Translations under genes and position numbers: made by a program
In this document: positions 51,956-60,233 of the stretch, piece after piece
Layout: each line of letters begins with the position of its first letter
How positions within the stretch are numbered: the first letter of the stretch is position 1
Source of the DNA: Amycolatopsis sp. GM8
Lineage (GTDB): Bacteria; Actinomycetota; Actinomycetes; Mycobacteriales; Pseudonocardiaceae
DNA: 64,000 nucleotides
Assembly: GCF_021653975.1 (NCBI RefSeq)
Contig: NZ_JAJKFK010000002.1
Coordinates: 310,001-374,000 of the forward strand
Reading direction: 5' to 3'
Notes under the pieces: model-generated
Databases searched by the model: none
The model's input: the letters and a program-made list of their open reading frames with translations, nothing else
What the model was told of the DNA's origin: nothing

Positions 51956-52816
51956 GTGGCCGGAAAGTCTGCCTGCGAAGCCGTGGCCGTGTCCGCGCCG
52001 GCGGCCGAGCTGGGTGAGTCGCCGCTGTGGACCGACGGCATCGGACTGCGATGGCTCGACGTCCCCGGCCAACGGCTGCACACGCTCGATCTCGACGGCC
52101 GGCACAGTTGTGTCGCCTTGTCGACTCGGGTGACCGCAGTGGAACTGGGGCCGGGCGCGGAATTGCTCGCGGTGACAACGCACGGGTTCGCTTGGCTGGA
52201 TCCCGCGACCGGCCACGCCGAGCAGTTCGCCTCAGTCGTCGTGGAACCGGTGTCGATGAACGACGGCGGTATCGATCCGAAAGGCCGATGCTGGGCCGGA
52301 TCCGCCGTCCGCGACGGAAGCCGGCGCGGCGCGCTCTACCGCCTCGACGGTCGCGAACTCACCACGCACGTGGAGCGGCTCGCGATGTCCAACGGGATCG
52401 ACTGGTCACCCGAGGGCGACGAGCTGTACCACGTCGACAGCACCGCCGGGACGGTCACGGCCTGGGAGTTCGACCTGGAGTCCGGCGAGCTGGGGCGCCC
52501 GCGCCTGCTGCGCCAGGTGCCCGCGGAGACCGGCCTGCCGGACGGGCTGACCGTCGACGAGGACGGCGGCGTCTGGCTGGCAGTCTGGGGATCGGGACAG
52601 GTGTGGCGACTCGACCCGGCGACCGGCGACCGGACCGCGATCGTCGACGTACCAACGAAATGTCCGACGAGCTGCGCGTTCGGCGGCGCCGATCTGTCCA
52701 CTTTGTACATTACGACGGCGGACACCGATGGCACCGGCGGCCTGCTGTACACCGCCGAAGTGCCGGCCCGGGGTCTTCATCCCCATCGCTTCTCCGGAGG
52801 TACCCGATGCGCGTAG
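51956..52816 (+). CDS. SMP-30/gluconolactonase family sugar lactonase
   Basis: A 286-residue six-bladed beta-propeller. Metal ligands are recognisable in AELGESPLWTDG (Glu), LAMSNGIDWSPEGDELYHVD (Asn, Asp) and the central MNDGGIDPKGRCWAGS. Predicted to open sugar lactones. I chose GTG 51956 over GTG 51950 because an AGGG site is eight bases from the former. The last 10 bases overlap the SDR gene, so the two make an operon for a sugar or sugar-acid pathway. Confidence 0.85.
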   Translation: MAGKSACEAVAVSAPAAELGESPLWTDGIGLRWLDVPGQRLHTLDLDGRHSCVALSTRVTAVELGPGAELLAVTTHGFAWLDPATGHAEQFASVVVEPVSMNDGGIDPKGRCWAGSAVRDGSRRGALYRLDGRELTTHVERLAMSNGIDWSPEGDELYHVDSTAGTVTAWEFDLESGELGRPRLLRQVPAETGLPDGLTVDEDGGVWLAVWGSGQVWRLDPATGDRTAIVDVPTKCPTSCAFGGADLSTLYITTADTDGTGGLLYTAEVPARGLHPHRFSGGTRCA

Positions 52817-53559
52817 CACTCGTGACCGGCGCGTCCCGCGGGATCGGTGCAGCCTCGGCGCGCCGGCTGGCCCGGGACGGCATGGCCGTGGCGATCAACA
52901 GCTATCCCGACGGGGAGATGCTCGCGCAGGCCAAGGAAGTCGCGGAGGACATCCGGTCGGCGGGCGGCGAGGCCGTCGTGTTCGCCGCCGACATCGCGGA
53001 CGCCGAAGCGGTCGACGAGATGTTCACCGACTGCGAGCAGCAACTCGGGCCGGTCGGCGCGCTCGTGCTGAACGCCGCCGCGACCGGACGGCTGCCGTGG
53101 GACGAGATCGCCGAAGACGCCTGGGACAAGGTGTCCGCGGTCAACCTCAAGGGCGCGTTCCTGTGCTCCCGCCGCGCGTTCGGTGGTTCGCGCGGGCAGG
53201 ACGGCGGCGCGATCGTCACTCTCAGCAGCGTGCACGCGAAAATCGGCGCACCACAGTCCCTGCACTACTCGACGACGAAGGCCGGGATCCTCGGCTTCAC
53301 CCGCGGGCTCGCCCGCGAACTCGGCCCGCGCGGTATCCGCGTCAACGCCGTGATGCCGGGCGCGATCCAAACCGAGGAAGAGCTGGAATCCTTCCCCGAC
53401 CAGGAAGAAGTCCGCCGGCGTGTGCTGGACAACCAGATGCTGCAGCGCCGCGGCCTCGCCGACGACATCGCCGCCACGGTCAGCTTCCTGCTCAGCCCGG
53501 ACAGCGGCTTCATGACCGGGCAGACCCTCTGCGTCGACGGCGGCTGGGTGCTCCTTTAG
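52807..53559 (+). CDS. short-chain dehydrogenase, classic SDR
   Basis: A 250-residue oxidoreductase: ALVTGASRGIGAASARRLA, VLNAAATGRLPW, catalytic serine in VTLSSVHAKIG, YSTTKAGILGF (YxxxK) and the PGAIQTEEE ending. With the SMP-30 gene it likely oxidises a sugar to the lactone. ATG 52807 has GGAGG seven bases upstream. Overlaps the convergent DUF445 gene by four bases. Confidence 0.9.
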   Translation: MRVALVTGASRGIGAASARRLARDGMAVAINSYPDGEMLAQAKEVAEDIRSAGGEAVVFAADIADAEAVDEMFTDCEQQLGPVGALVLNAAATGRLPWDEIAEDAWDKVSAVNLKGAFLCSRRAFGGSRGQDGGAIVTLSSVHAKIGAPQSLHYSTTKAGILGFTRGLARELGPRGIRVNAVMPGAIQTEEELESFPDQEEVRRRVLDNQMLQRRGLADDIAATVSFLLSPDSGFMTGQTLCVDGGWVLL

Positions 53560-54839
53560 AAGATCGCTTGCGCCACCGAATAAATCACCAGGCCCGCGAG
53601 CGCACCGACGACCGTGCCGTTGATGCGGATGAACTGCAGATCGCGGCCGACCTGGAGTTCGATCTTGCGCGAGGTCTCCTCGGCGTCCCAGCGCTCCACG
53701 GTGTCGGTGATGATCGTGGTGATCTCACGCGAGTAGTGAGTGACCACATAAGCGGCCGCACCCTCCAGCCAACCGTCCACTTTGGACCGTAGCTCGTCGT
53801 CGGCGACGAGGCGTTCGCCCAGGGAGATCAGGCCGTCGCGCACGCGCAGCCGCAGTTCGCTCGACGGGTCCTCGGCCGCGGCCAGCAGCATGCCCTTCGC
53901 GGTGGTCCACGCCGAGCCGATCAGCCGCTGCACGTCGGGATGGTTCACGACCTGCTGCTTGACCTGCTCGGCCCGCGCCATCGTGTCCGGGTCCTTCTGC
54001 AGGTCCTGCGCGAACTCGCCGAGGAACTTGTCCACCGCAAGCCGCATCGGGTGGTTCACGTCGGTCTTCACCGCCCACGCGAACGACAGCACCTCGCCGT
54101 ACACCTTGTCCGCGAGCATCGCGTCGACGAACTTCGGCGACCAGCTCGGTGCCCGGTCCGACACCACGCGCAGCACGGTGGAGTGGTTGTCGCGCACCCA
54201 CTCGTACGCGCGGTCGCAGATCAGGTCCACCAGCTTGTAGTGCGCCCCGTCGGCGAACACCTGCTCCAGCAGCTTGCCCAGCGGCGGCCCCCATGGCTGG
54301 TCGAGCAGCCGCTTGACCACGGCACTCTCGAGCACGGCCTGCACGTCTTCGTCCCGCAACACCGTGACCAGGCCGCGCACGAGCGTCGCCAGCTCGGAGG
54401 TCACGCGCTCGGCGTTGTCGCGCTGCGCGACCCACTCGCCGAGCCGCCGCGTGACACCGGCCCGGCGGAGCTTGTCCCGGATCACCTGTTCCGACAGGAA
54501 GTTGGTGCCCACGAAGTCGCCGAGGCTGTCGCCCAGTGCGTCCTTCTTGTTCGGGATGATCGCGGTGTGCGGAATCGGGATCCGCAGCGGATGGCGGAAC
54601 AGCGCTGTCACGGCGAACCAGTCGGCCAACGCGCCGACCATGCCGGCCTCCGCGGCCGCCCGCACATACCCGACCCAGCCGGTCCAGCCGGCGGCCTCGG
54701 CCCAGCTCGTCAGGGCGAACACGACCGTCGCCCCGAGCAGGAAGGACAGGGCGACGAGCTTCATCTTCCGCAATCCGCGCCGTTTGGCCTGCTCAGCGGC
54801 CAGGCCACCGGGCGGGTCGGCGAGGGTTGTTTGCTCCAC
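53556..54839 (-). CDS. DUF445 family membrane protein
   Basis: A protein of about 427 residues with one N-terminal membrane helix (LVALSFLLGATVVFALTSW) and another close to the C-terminus (INGTVVGALAGLVIYSVAQAIF), and a long helical middle. DUF445 proteins are membrane-associated with no settled role. Signature: GALADWFAVTALFRHPLRIPIPHTAIIPNKKDALG. The start is uncertain: GTG 54839 leaves room for the divergent promoter; TTG 54866 would start two bases from the ATG of the divergent aminotransferase. Confidence 0.85.
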   Translation of the reverse strand: MEQTTLADPPGGLAAEQAKRRGLRKMKLVALSFLLGATVVFALTSWAEAAGWTGWVGYVRAAAEAGMVGALADWFAVTALFRHPLRIPIPHTAIIPNKKDALGDSLGDFVGTNFLSEQVIRDKLRRAGVTRRLGEWVAQRDNAERVTSELATLVRGLVTVLRDEDVQAVLESAVVKRLLDQPWGPPLGKLLEQVFADGAHYKLVDLICDRAYEWVRDNHSTVLRVVSDRAPSWSPKFVDAMLADKVYGEVLSFAWAVKTDVNHPMRLAVDKFLGEFAQDLQKDPDTMARAEQVKQQVVNHPDVQRLIGSAWTTAKGMLLAAAEDPSSELRLRVRDGLISLGERLVADDELRSKVDGWLEGAAAYVVTHYSREITTIITDTVERWDAEETSRKIELQVGRDLQFIRINGTVVGALAGLVIYSVAQAIF

Positions 54840-54868
54840 ACCCCCATTGTCCGTGAGGATCGTCAATT

Positions 54869-56035
54869 ATGCGTGTACCTGCCCTCATCCCCCGGTTGCG
54901 ACCCTTCAGCTCGACCATCTTCGCCGAGATGACAGCGCTCGCGGTGCGGACCGAAGCGATCAACCTCGGTCAGGGTTTCCCGGACACCGACGGCCCCACG
55001 GGAATGCTCGACGCCGCGAAGAACGCCCTGTACGGCGGGGCGAACCAGTACCCGCCGGGCCCCGGCCGCGCCGAGCTGCGCGCCGCGATCGCCCGGCACC
55101 GGACGCGCTACGGGCTCGAGTACGACCCGGACACCGAGGTCCTGGTCACGGCCGGTGCGACGGAGGGCATCACCGCCGCGGTACTCGCGCTCACCGAGCC
55201 CGGCGACGAGGTGCTCGTGATCGAGCCGTACTACGACTCCTATCCCGCGGCGGTCGCGATGGCCGGCGCGACCCGACGGACCGTGCCGCTGGCGGCGGGT
55301 CAGGACGGGCGATTCGTCCTCGACGTGCACGCACTGCGGGCCGCGGTCACCCCCGCGACCAGGGCGATCCTGGTCAACTCCCCGCACAACCCGACCGGCA
55401 CCGTGTTCACCGCGCCCGAGCTGTCGGCGATCGCGGAACTCTGCGTGAAGAACGACCTCATCGCGATCACCGACGAGGTGTACGAGCACCTGACCTACGA
55501 CGGCGCCGAGCATCGCCCGCTGGCGACCTTCCCCGGGATGCGCGAGCGGACGGTGTCGGTCTCCAGCGCGGGCAAGACGTTCAACTGCACGGGCTGGAAG
55601 ATCGGCTGGGTCTGCTCGACCCCCGAGCTGGTCAACGCGGTGAAGGCGGCGAAGCAGTTCATCACGTTCGTCTCCGGCGGCCCGCTGCAGCCGGCGGTCG
55701 CTTACGCGCTCGACCACGAGCTGCCCTGGGTCGACGGACTGCGGGAATCGTTGGCGGGCAAGCGTGACCGGCTCTCGGCGGGATTGGCGGAAGCCGGATT
55801 CGCGGTGCACCCGAGTCTCGGCACGTATTTCGTCTGTGCGGACGTACGGCCGTTGGGCTATTCGGACGCGACGGAGCTCGCCTGGCAGCTGCCGGAACGG
55901 GTCGGGGTGGTCGCGGTACCGGTCAGCGTGTTCACCGACCACCCGGACGAGTGGAAGCACTTGCTGCGGTTTGCTTTCTGTAAGCGTGACGAGGTCCTCG
56001 ACGAGGGCATCAAACGCCTGCACAAGCTGCGCTAA
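54869..56035 (+). CDS. PLP-dependent aminotransferase, class I (DapC-like)
   Basis: A 388-residue fold-type I aminotransferase. Motifs: INLGQGFPDTDGP, VTAGATEGITAAVLAL, NSPHNPTGTVF, ITDEVYEHLTYDG, and the PLP lysine in SSAGKTFNCTGWKIGW. Best match among named types is N-succinyldiaminopimelate aminotransferase DapC or kynurenine-type (YbdL) enzymes; the substrate is not certain. ATG 54869 has GAGGA nine bases upstream. Overlaps the convergent sigma factor by four bases. Confidence 0.9.
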   Translation: MRVPALIPRLRPFSSTIFAEMTALAVRTEAINLGQGFPDTDGPTGMLDAAKNALYGGANQYPPGPGRAELRAAIARHRTRYGLEYDPDTEVLVTAGATEGITAAVLALTEPGDEVLVIEPYYDSYPAAVAMAGATRRTVPLAAGQDGRFVLDVHALRAAVTPATRAILVNSPHNPTGTVFTAPELSAIAELCVKNDLIAITDEVYEHLTYDGAEHRPLATFPGMRERTVSVSSAGKTFNCTGWKIGWVCSTPELVNAVKAAKQFITFVSGGPLQPAVAYALDHELPWVDGLRESLAGKRDRLSAGLAEAGFAVHPSLGTYFVCADVRPLGYSDATELAWQLPERVGVVAVPVSVFTDHPDEWKHLLRFAFCKRDEVLDEGIKRLHKLR

Positions 56036-56583
56036 GCGTGGTCGTACCCCTGTTTCTCGAGCGCCCGGCGGAGGCGATCGAGCGCGCGGCGGCGTAGCGG
56101 GCCGACCGAGCCTGGCGGAATGCCCAGCTTGACGGCGATTTCCGCGTGGGTGAGCCGGGCGTCACCGGCGAGCAGGTGGATCAGCTCGCGATGCCGCCCC
56201 GGCAGCCGCTCGATTGTCTGCCACAGCACGCGATCCCGTTCGGCCGCCAGCAGCGCGTGCTCGGGTGAGCGCGCCGGCCCGGCCGGATCCTGGTCCGCAC
56301 AAGGGATTTCCCGCCGGCGGGCGGTCAGCGTGTGCAGGGCCTGGCGGCGGGCCGTCGTCGCGAGCCAGGCCGGCAGGCGCGCCGGGTCGCGCAGTCCCGC
56401 CGGCAGCTGCGCGAGTTTGAGCCAGGTGCTCTGGCAGACGTCGAACGCGTCGGCGTCGGCGAGCCGGTAGGACCGGGCAATTCCCAGTACCAGCGCGGAA
56501 AGCGCGCGTACCAGAACGCGCCACGCCCCTTCGTCCCCGCTGGACGCGCGGTCGAGCAGGTCGCCGAAATCGAGCTGGGCCAT
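56032..56583 (-). CDS. ECF-type RNA polymerase sigma factor
   Basis: A 183-residue sigma factor: region 2 (about 20-90: ARSYRLADADAFDVCQSTWLKLAQL, LPAWLATTARRQAL) and region 4 (about 120-175: IERLPGRHRELIHLL, LTHAEIAVKLGIPPGSVGPLRRRALDRLRRAL). No anti-sigma factor gene is adjacent. ATG 56583. Downstream targets may include the secreted repetitive protein read from the other side of the 344-base gap. Confidence 0.87.
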   Translation of the reverse strand: MAQLDFGDLLDRASSGDEGAWRVLVRALSALVLGIARSYRLADADAFDVCQSTWLKLAQLPAGLRDPARLPAWLATTARRQALHTLTARRREIPCADQDPAGPARSPEHALLAAERDRVLWQTIERLPGRHRELIHLLAGDARLTHAEIAVKLGIPPGSVGPLRRRALDRLRRALEKQGYDHA

Positions 56584-56927
56584 GGTTCTCGTCTCCGTCC
56601 TGCCGATCGGCCACTCCACGTATTTCGGACGCGACGCATCGCGACACGGCTCCGGGAAAACACTGGTCAGCGGCAAGTTGAGTAGTCGTACTCAGCGACA
56701 GCACCGGATCCGGCCGGCGGAAGGCGATACCCAGAGTGATCGTTGTCTGGTTAGATGCACGCAAGCCGGTGGCTCTGTTCGGCCGTCTGGGGTGGATCGA
56801 ACGCTTTCGAGATGAAACACTCGCCAGCGATGCTAGAAATGGCCGGGTTCCGCACGGCGGATGACCAGGTCGAACACTGCGTCGACAAGATCAACTCAGG
56901 ATTCGCCCGGACTGGACCGAGGCCCGG
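56584..56927. promoter_or_regulatory. 344-base divergent regulatory gap
   Basis: No convincing gene. An inverted repeat TGAGTA-GTCG-TACTCA lies at 56679-56694, about 96 bases upstream of the sigma-factor start, and may be an operator or ECF promoter element. ACAAGATCAACT at 56886-56897 is a partial copy of the motif at 57784. A 60-codon frame at 56755-56937 has no recognisable homology and I do not call it. Confidence 0.45.
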
Positions 56928-57749
56928 ATGGTGGTGATGGCGGTGAGGGATGTGGAGGTCACGCACCGCGCCGTCCCGCCATGGGGCAAGGTGCTGCTGG
57001 CCGCGGGCTTCGCGCTCGCCGGCTGGCTCCTCGCCGGATTGCTCGGCGGCGCCACCGCCTCGGCCGATGAGGCACCCCAGGGCAATCCGCCCAGCACGAC
57101 ACAGCCGACCGGGCTCCTCGGCGGGTTGCTGAACACCACGCTGACGACCCTGACCGGCACCATCAACCAGGTGACCAGCACAGTCGCCACCACGGTGCAG
57201 GCGACCGTCGGCACGGTCACCGGCACCGTCGACACCCTCACCAGCACGGTGACCGGCACGACCAACTCCATCGTCGCGCCGGTCACGTCGACGCTCATCG
57301 CACCCACGACGACGCCGGCCTCGAAGCAGCCCGAAACCACGACACGGACCCGCGTCGACACCGTCGCGCCGCAGCAGCCCGTGGCGGCCGCCGTCCGGCC
57401 GGCTCCCAAACCCGAGCCCGCCGCGGTGACCGCCGCAGCCCAGCCGGCCATCAAGCACAAGCAGCAGCCGGCACGGCCTGCCGCCGTGGCGCCGAAGCCG
57501 CAGGCACCCGTGCCCGAGCACACGGTGCAGGCGAAACGCACCCCACCCGCGCCGGTGCCGAGCGCGCCGGGCGGGCAGTCCTGCAGCACCGTCGCGGCGC
57601 ATGACGCCGGCGGCAACTCCAAGCACCACCTGGCGATTCTCGACGCCCGCACCGACGCCGCGCACCTGGCGCCGATCGGTGTTCCCCGCGGGCACGCGCA
57701 GGTCGACAACAGCCGCGAAGCGGCGCTGCCGACCACCTCTCCCGACTGA
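56928..57749 (+). CDS. secreted Thr/Val-rich repetitive protein
   Basis: A 273-residue exported protein of unknown function. A signal peptide is seen at about 20-46 (VLLAAGFALAGWLLAGLLGG, cleavage near ATASADEA). A repeat region (about 62-125) then alternates threonine, valine and serine with recurring T-V-T-G-T and T-S-T-V units, followed by an Ala/Pro-rich stretch (about 130-215) and a C-terminal part with one cysteine. It has no LPXTG or lipobox. It might be a wall-spanning or fibre-like surface protein. ATG 56928 has GAGG five bases upstream; ATG 56937 is possible. Confidence 0.7.
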   Translation: MVVMAVRDVEVTHRAVPPWGKVLLAAGFALAGWLLAGLLGGATASADEAPQGNPPSTTQPTGLLGGLLNTTLTTLTGTINQVTSTVATTVQATVGTVTGTVDTLTSTVTGTTNSIVAPVTSTLIAPTTTPASKQPETTTRTRVDTVAPQQPVAAAVRPAPKPEPAAVTAAAQPAIKHKQQPARPAAVAPKPQAPVPEHTVQAKRTPPAPVPSAPGGQSCSTVAAHDAGGNSKHHLAILDARTDAAHLAPIGVPRGHAQVDNSREAALPTTSPD

Positions 57750-57783
57750 CCCCACCTCGGTTCCGCGGGTGACCCACACCCAA

Positions 57784-57801
57784 AACAAGATCAACTTCAC
57801 T
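57784..57801 (-). repeat. second copy of the 18-base motif
   Basis: The minus strand reads AGTGAAGTTGATCTTGTT, identical to 22272-22289. It is non-coding here, 19 bases before a possible small gene. Confidence 0.5.
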
Positions 57802-57820
57802 GGGTTCCGAGGGCTTTCTC

Positions 57821-57970
57821 ATGCACACCACCAAGCTTCCCGACCGGCCGACCACGTCAGGCCGGTTCGGGCTCCGGTCCCGGCGACGCGCTGCCCCCGT
57901 GGCGCCGGGACCCGCAGGCACGCGTCGGACCGTGCTCACCGCGCCGAGCACGGCACCGATGCGCGCCTAG
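57821..57970 (+). CDS. possible 49-residue basic protein
   Basis: ATG with GAGGG seven bases upstream opens a 49-codon frame (MHTTKLPDRPTTSGRFGLRS ... APMRA) ending TAG at 57968-57970. Arginine- and proline-rich, no recognised family. It is supported only by its ribosome site and by lying in an otherwise empty 323-base gap; it may be a chance frame. Confidence 0.3.
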   Translation: MHTTKLPDRPTTSGRFGLRSRRRAAPVAPGPAGTRRTVLTAPSTAPMRA

Positions 57971-58028
57971 CCGCGGCGTCCGCCGGCACGTCGAGGGGCG
58001 GTGCCGGCGGACCGACCGCGGCGAAACG

Positions 58029-58070
58029 ACAGCCGGTGCGCCGGGTGAACCCACCTGGCGCACCGGCTGT
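58029..58070. terminator. perfect 14-base hairpin after NeuD-like gene
   Basis: Arms ACAGCCGGTGCGCC (58029-58042) and GGCGCACCGGCTGT (58057-58070), 14-base loop. It begins three bases past the NeuD-like stop on the minus strand. Its inner arm is part of the 25-base direct repeat. Confidence 0.85.
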
Positions 58071-58084
58071 TCTCATGTCACCGG
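58060..58084. repeat. 25-base direct repeat, left copy
   Basis: Begins GCACCGGCTGTTCTC and is identical over 25 bases to 58789-58813. It spans the last codons and stop of the NeuD-like gene and the hairpin arm. Both copies are in the same orientation, 729 bases apart. Confidence 0.9.
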
Positions 58085-58702
58085 GCGAGCAGGTACTCCC
58101 ACGACCACGGCGCCGGGGGCCACGTCCTGGGTGACCACGGCGCCTGCGCCGACCACGGCGTCCGCGCCGACCACCACCCCCGGCAAAATGACCGCGCCCG
58201 CACCGAGGAACGTCCGGGGCTCCAACACCACCCCACCGCAAACCGTCGTCAACGGACTCAGCGACGCGTAGTCCCCGATGACCGCGTCGTGGCCGATCAC
58301 CGCATTCGCATTGACGAAGACATGCCGTCCGAGCACGGAATCCGCTTGAATCCGGACCCCGGCCATGATGAGACATCCCGGCCCCAGCGAAACTCGGGAT
58401 TCGAGCGAGGAATTCGGATGCCGCAGCAACGCCGGTTCAGCACCGTGGCCCGAAGCGAATTGGTCGAGTCGCTGGCGCACCGACGGTTTCGCAATGCCGA
58501 TCGTGTAGTTCGCATCAAGCTCGGCCAGACAGTCGTCGTCGCCGATCACGGGAATCCTCGAGCTCGGCTCCCGATCGAGAAAACCGACGATCTCATGGAT
58601 GCGGCGACGGCCGTTGATGTCGTCGACGAGGGCCGGAAGTTGACGAGCAAGGCCACCGGCACCGAACACGACAAGTGCACGACGTCGCTTGGTTCTGAAC
58701 AT
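58073..58702 (-). CDS. NeuD/PglD-like sugar O- or N-acyltransferase
   Basis: A 209-residue protein with an N-terminal PglD-type nucleotide-binding part (ALVVFGAGGLARQLPALVDD, VIGDDDCLAEL) and a C-terminal left-handed beta-helix of hexapeptide repeats (about 95-205: VFVNANAVIGHDAVIGDY, GAGAVILPGVVVGADAVVGAGAVV). Likely transfers an acetyl group from acetyl-CoA to a sugar of a surface polysaccharide or glycan. Its G+C (about 60-65% in sampled lines) is below that of neighbours. It is flanked by a 25-base direct repeat, which suggests insertion downstream of the MocR gene. Confidence 0.87.
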   Translation of the reverse strand: MFRTKRRRALVVFGAGGLARQLPALVDDINGRRRIHEIVGFLDREPSSRIPVIGDDDCLAELDANYTIGIAKPSVRQRLDQFASGHGAEPALLRHPNSSLESRVSLGPGCLIMAGVRIQADSVLGRHVFVNANAVIGHDAVIGDYASLSPLTTVCGGVVLEPRTFLGAGAVILPGVVVGADAVVGAGAVVTQDVAPGAVVVGVPARPVT

Positions 58703-58788
58703 GGATCGGGTACCACCCAGCGTGCGTCCTGGTCGGCGACATCACCAGTGTTGCCTGGTTTCGCCGCCATCCTGAACAGAGCCGACTT

Positions 58789-58813
58789 GCACCGGCTGTT
58801 CTCATGTCACCGG
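58789..58813. repeat. 25-base direct repeat, right copy
   Basis: Same 25 bases as 58060-58084. It covers the last codons and stop of the MocR gene (ending PVT) and the following bases, so both genes finish with the same sequence. An imperfect hairpin GAACAGAGCCG/CGGCTGTTC spans it. Confidence 0.9.
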
Positions 58814-60211
58814 AACGACATTCGCCTCGCCGCGGACGGATGCGGCGGCGAGGCTGATCCGCCGCATGGCTTCGTCGAGACGGTCGGGTGGCTGCGAGAA
58901 CGGCAGCCGGATCCAGCGTTCGAGGCCGCCGTTCGCGGCGAACCGGGAACCTGGCGCCAGCAGCACACCCCGGCTCGCCGCGGCGACCGCGAGCCGGGTG
59001 CTCATCGGCTCGGGAAGCTTGCACCACAACCAGAATCCGCCGTCCGGAAACCGGAACGTCCACTCTGGACAGTGCTCGCGCACCGCGGCCGCCAGCGCGT
59101 CCCGTTGCGTGCGAACGGTTTCGCGTCGCCGGCGCAGCGGCTCGGGGTCGATGAGCAGCTCCGACAACACGAGCTGCTCGAACACCGGCGAACCGAGATC
59201 GCTGCCATACCTCGCCGAGGACAGCCGGGACAGCAAATCCTCCGACGCCCGCATCCAGCCGATCCGCAGCCCGCCCCAGTACGACTTCGACGAGCTGCCG
59301 ACGAGGATCGACCAGTCACCGGCGGCGAACGGCCTTGGTGCGACGGCATTTCCGAAGTCCAACTCGACGAGCGTCTCGTCGACGACGACGGGTGTGCGCG
59401 CCTTCGTCAGCAGCGCCGCGAGCCGTTGCCTGCCCTCGTCGTCCATCCGCAGGCCGGTCGGGTTGTGGAAGTCCAGGATCAGGTACGCCAGCCGCGGGGC
59501 CGCCTGGCGCAGCGCGGCCTCGATGCCCTCGAAGTCCCAGCCGTCCCGGTCCAGCGCGACCGGCACCGGCAGCGCGTGCGCGGCACGGATCGCCTCCAGC
59601 GCGTTGGGATACGTCGGCTGCTCGACCAGCACACGGTCGCCGGGGCCGGCGATCATGCGCAGGGCCAGCACGAACGCGTGGTGCGCGCCGTTGGTGATCA
59701 TGATCTGCGTGGGTGAGGTCGGCAGCCCGCGATCGGTGTAGCGCTGGGCGATCCGCTCCCGCAGCGTGACCAGGCCGCGCTCGCCGTAACCGGTTCCGGC
59801 GAACTCGTCGACCAGCTTGCGCCGCGCGGCGTCGACCGCGGCTGTCATGCCGGGAGCGGCGGGCGCGGACGCGCACACGAAGTCGATGTCGTCGGTGTCC
59901 GGTGTGGACCGGATCGGCGCGCTGCCCCCACTGCTCGGCGACGTGATCCACGAACCGGCGCCGCGGCGGCTCGCGACCAGGCCGGCCTCACGCAACCGGT
60001 CCAATGCGGCACCGATCAACGTGCGGCTCGCGCCGAGCGCGTCGGCGAGCTCGCGCTCGGCGGGCAGCTGGGTGCCGATCGGCAGGTGACCGTCGAGCAC
60101 CTGCAGTTCGATCGCGGACGCCAGCGCGACCGCGCCTTGGCGCGAGCCGCGGCGCCACGACCCCAGCAGGACGGCCAACCGCTGGCCCGAGATCCGACCG
60201 CCGATGTTCAT
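58802..60211 (-). CDS. MocR-type transcriptional regulator (GntR HTH plus aminotransferase domain)
   Basis: A 469-residue MocR/PdxR-type regulator. N-terminal GntR winged helix (about 20-85: ELQVLDGHLPIGTQLPAERELADALGASRTLIGAALDRLREAGL), then a class-I aminotransferase-like PLP domain (about 120-460), with the HNPTG motif and the PLP lysine in LVGSSSKSYWGGLRIGWMR. Divergent from a YczE-like membrane protein, the usual partner of this family. Start ATG 60211; an operator-like palindrome follows five bases upstream. Confidence 0.92.
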   Translation of the reverse strand: MNIGGRISGQRLAVLLGSWRRGSRQGAVALASAIELQVLDGHLPIGTQLPAERELADALGASRTLIGAALDRLREAGLVASRRGAGSWITSPSSGGSAPIRSTPDTDDIDFVCASAPAAPGMTAAVDAARRKLVDEFAGTGYGERGLVTLRERIAQRYTDRGLPTSPTQIMITNGAHHAFVLALRMIAGPGDRVLVEQPTYPNALEAIRAAHALPVPVALDRDGWDFEGIEAALRQAAPRLAYLILDFHNPTGLRMDDEGRQRLAALLTKARTPVVVDETLVELDFGNAVAPRPFAAGDWSILVGSSSKSYWGGLRIGWMRASEDLLSRLSSARYGSDLGSPVFEQLVLSELLIDPEPLRRRRETVRTQRDALAAAVREHCPEWTFRFPDGGFWLWCKLPEPMSTRLAVAAASRGVLLAPGSRFAANGGLERWIRLPFSQPPDRLDEAMRRISLAAASVRGEANVVPVT

Positions 60212-60215
60212 AAGA

Positions 60216-60233
60216 CCAATACTTGCATATTGG
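60216..60233. promoter_or_regulatory. CCAATA-N6-TATTGG palindrome between MocR and YczE genes
   Basis: A perfect six-base inverted repeat in the 60-base divergent gap, with an additional CCAAT half-site at 60250-60254. MocR regulators bind repeats in such shared regions, so this is the best candidate operator. Confidence 0.7.

Noticed and set aside
56755..56937. 60-residue frame in the divergent gap before the repetitive secreted protein
   Set aside because: No ribosome site, no known family and overlap with the better-supported gene start.
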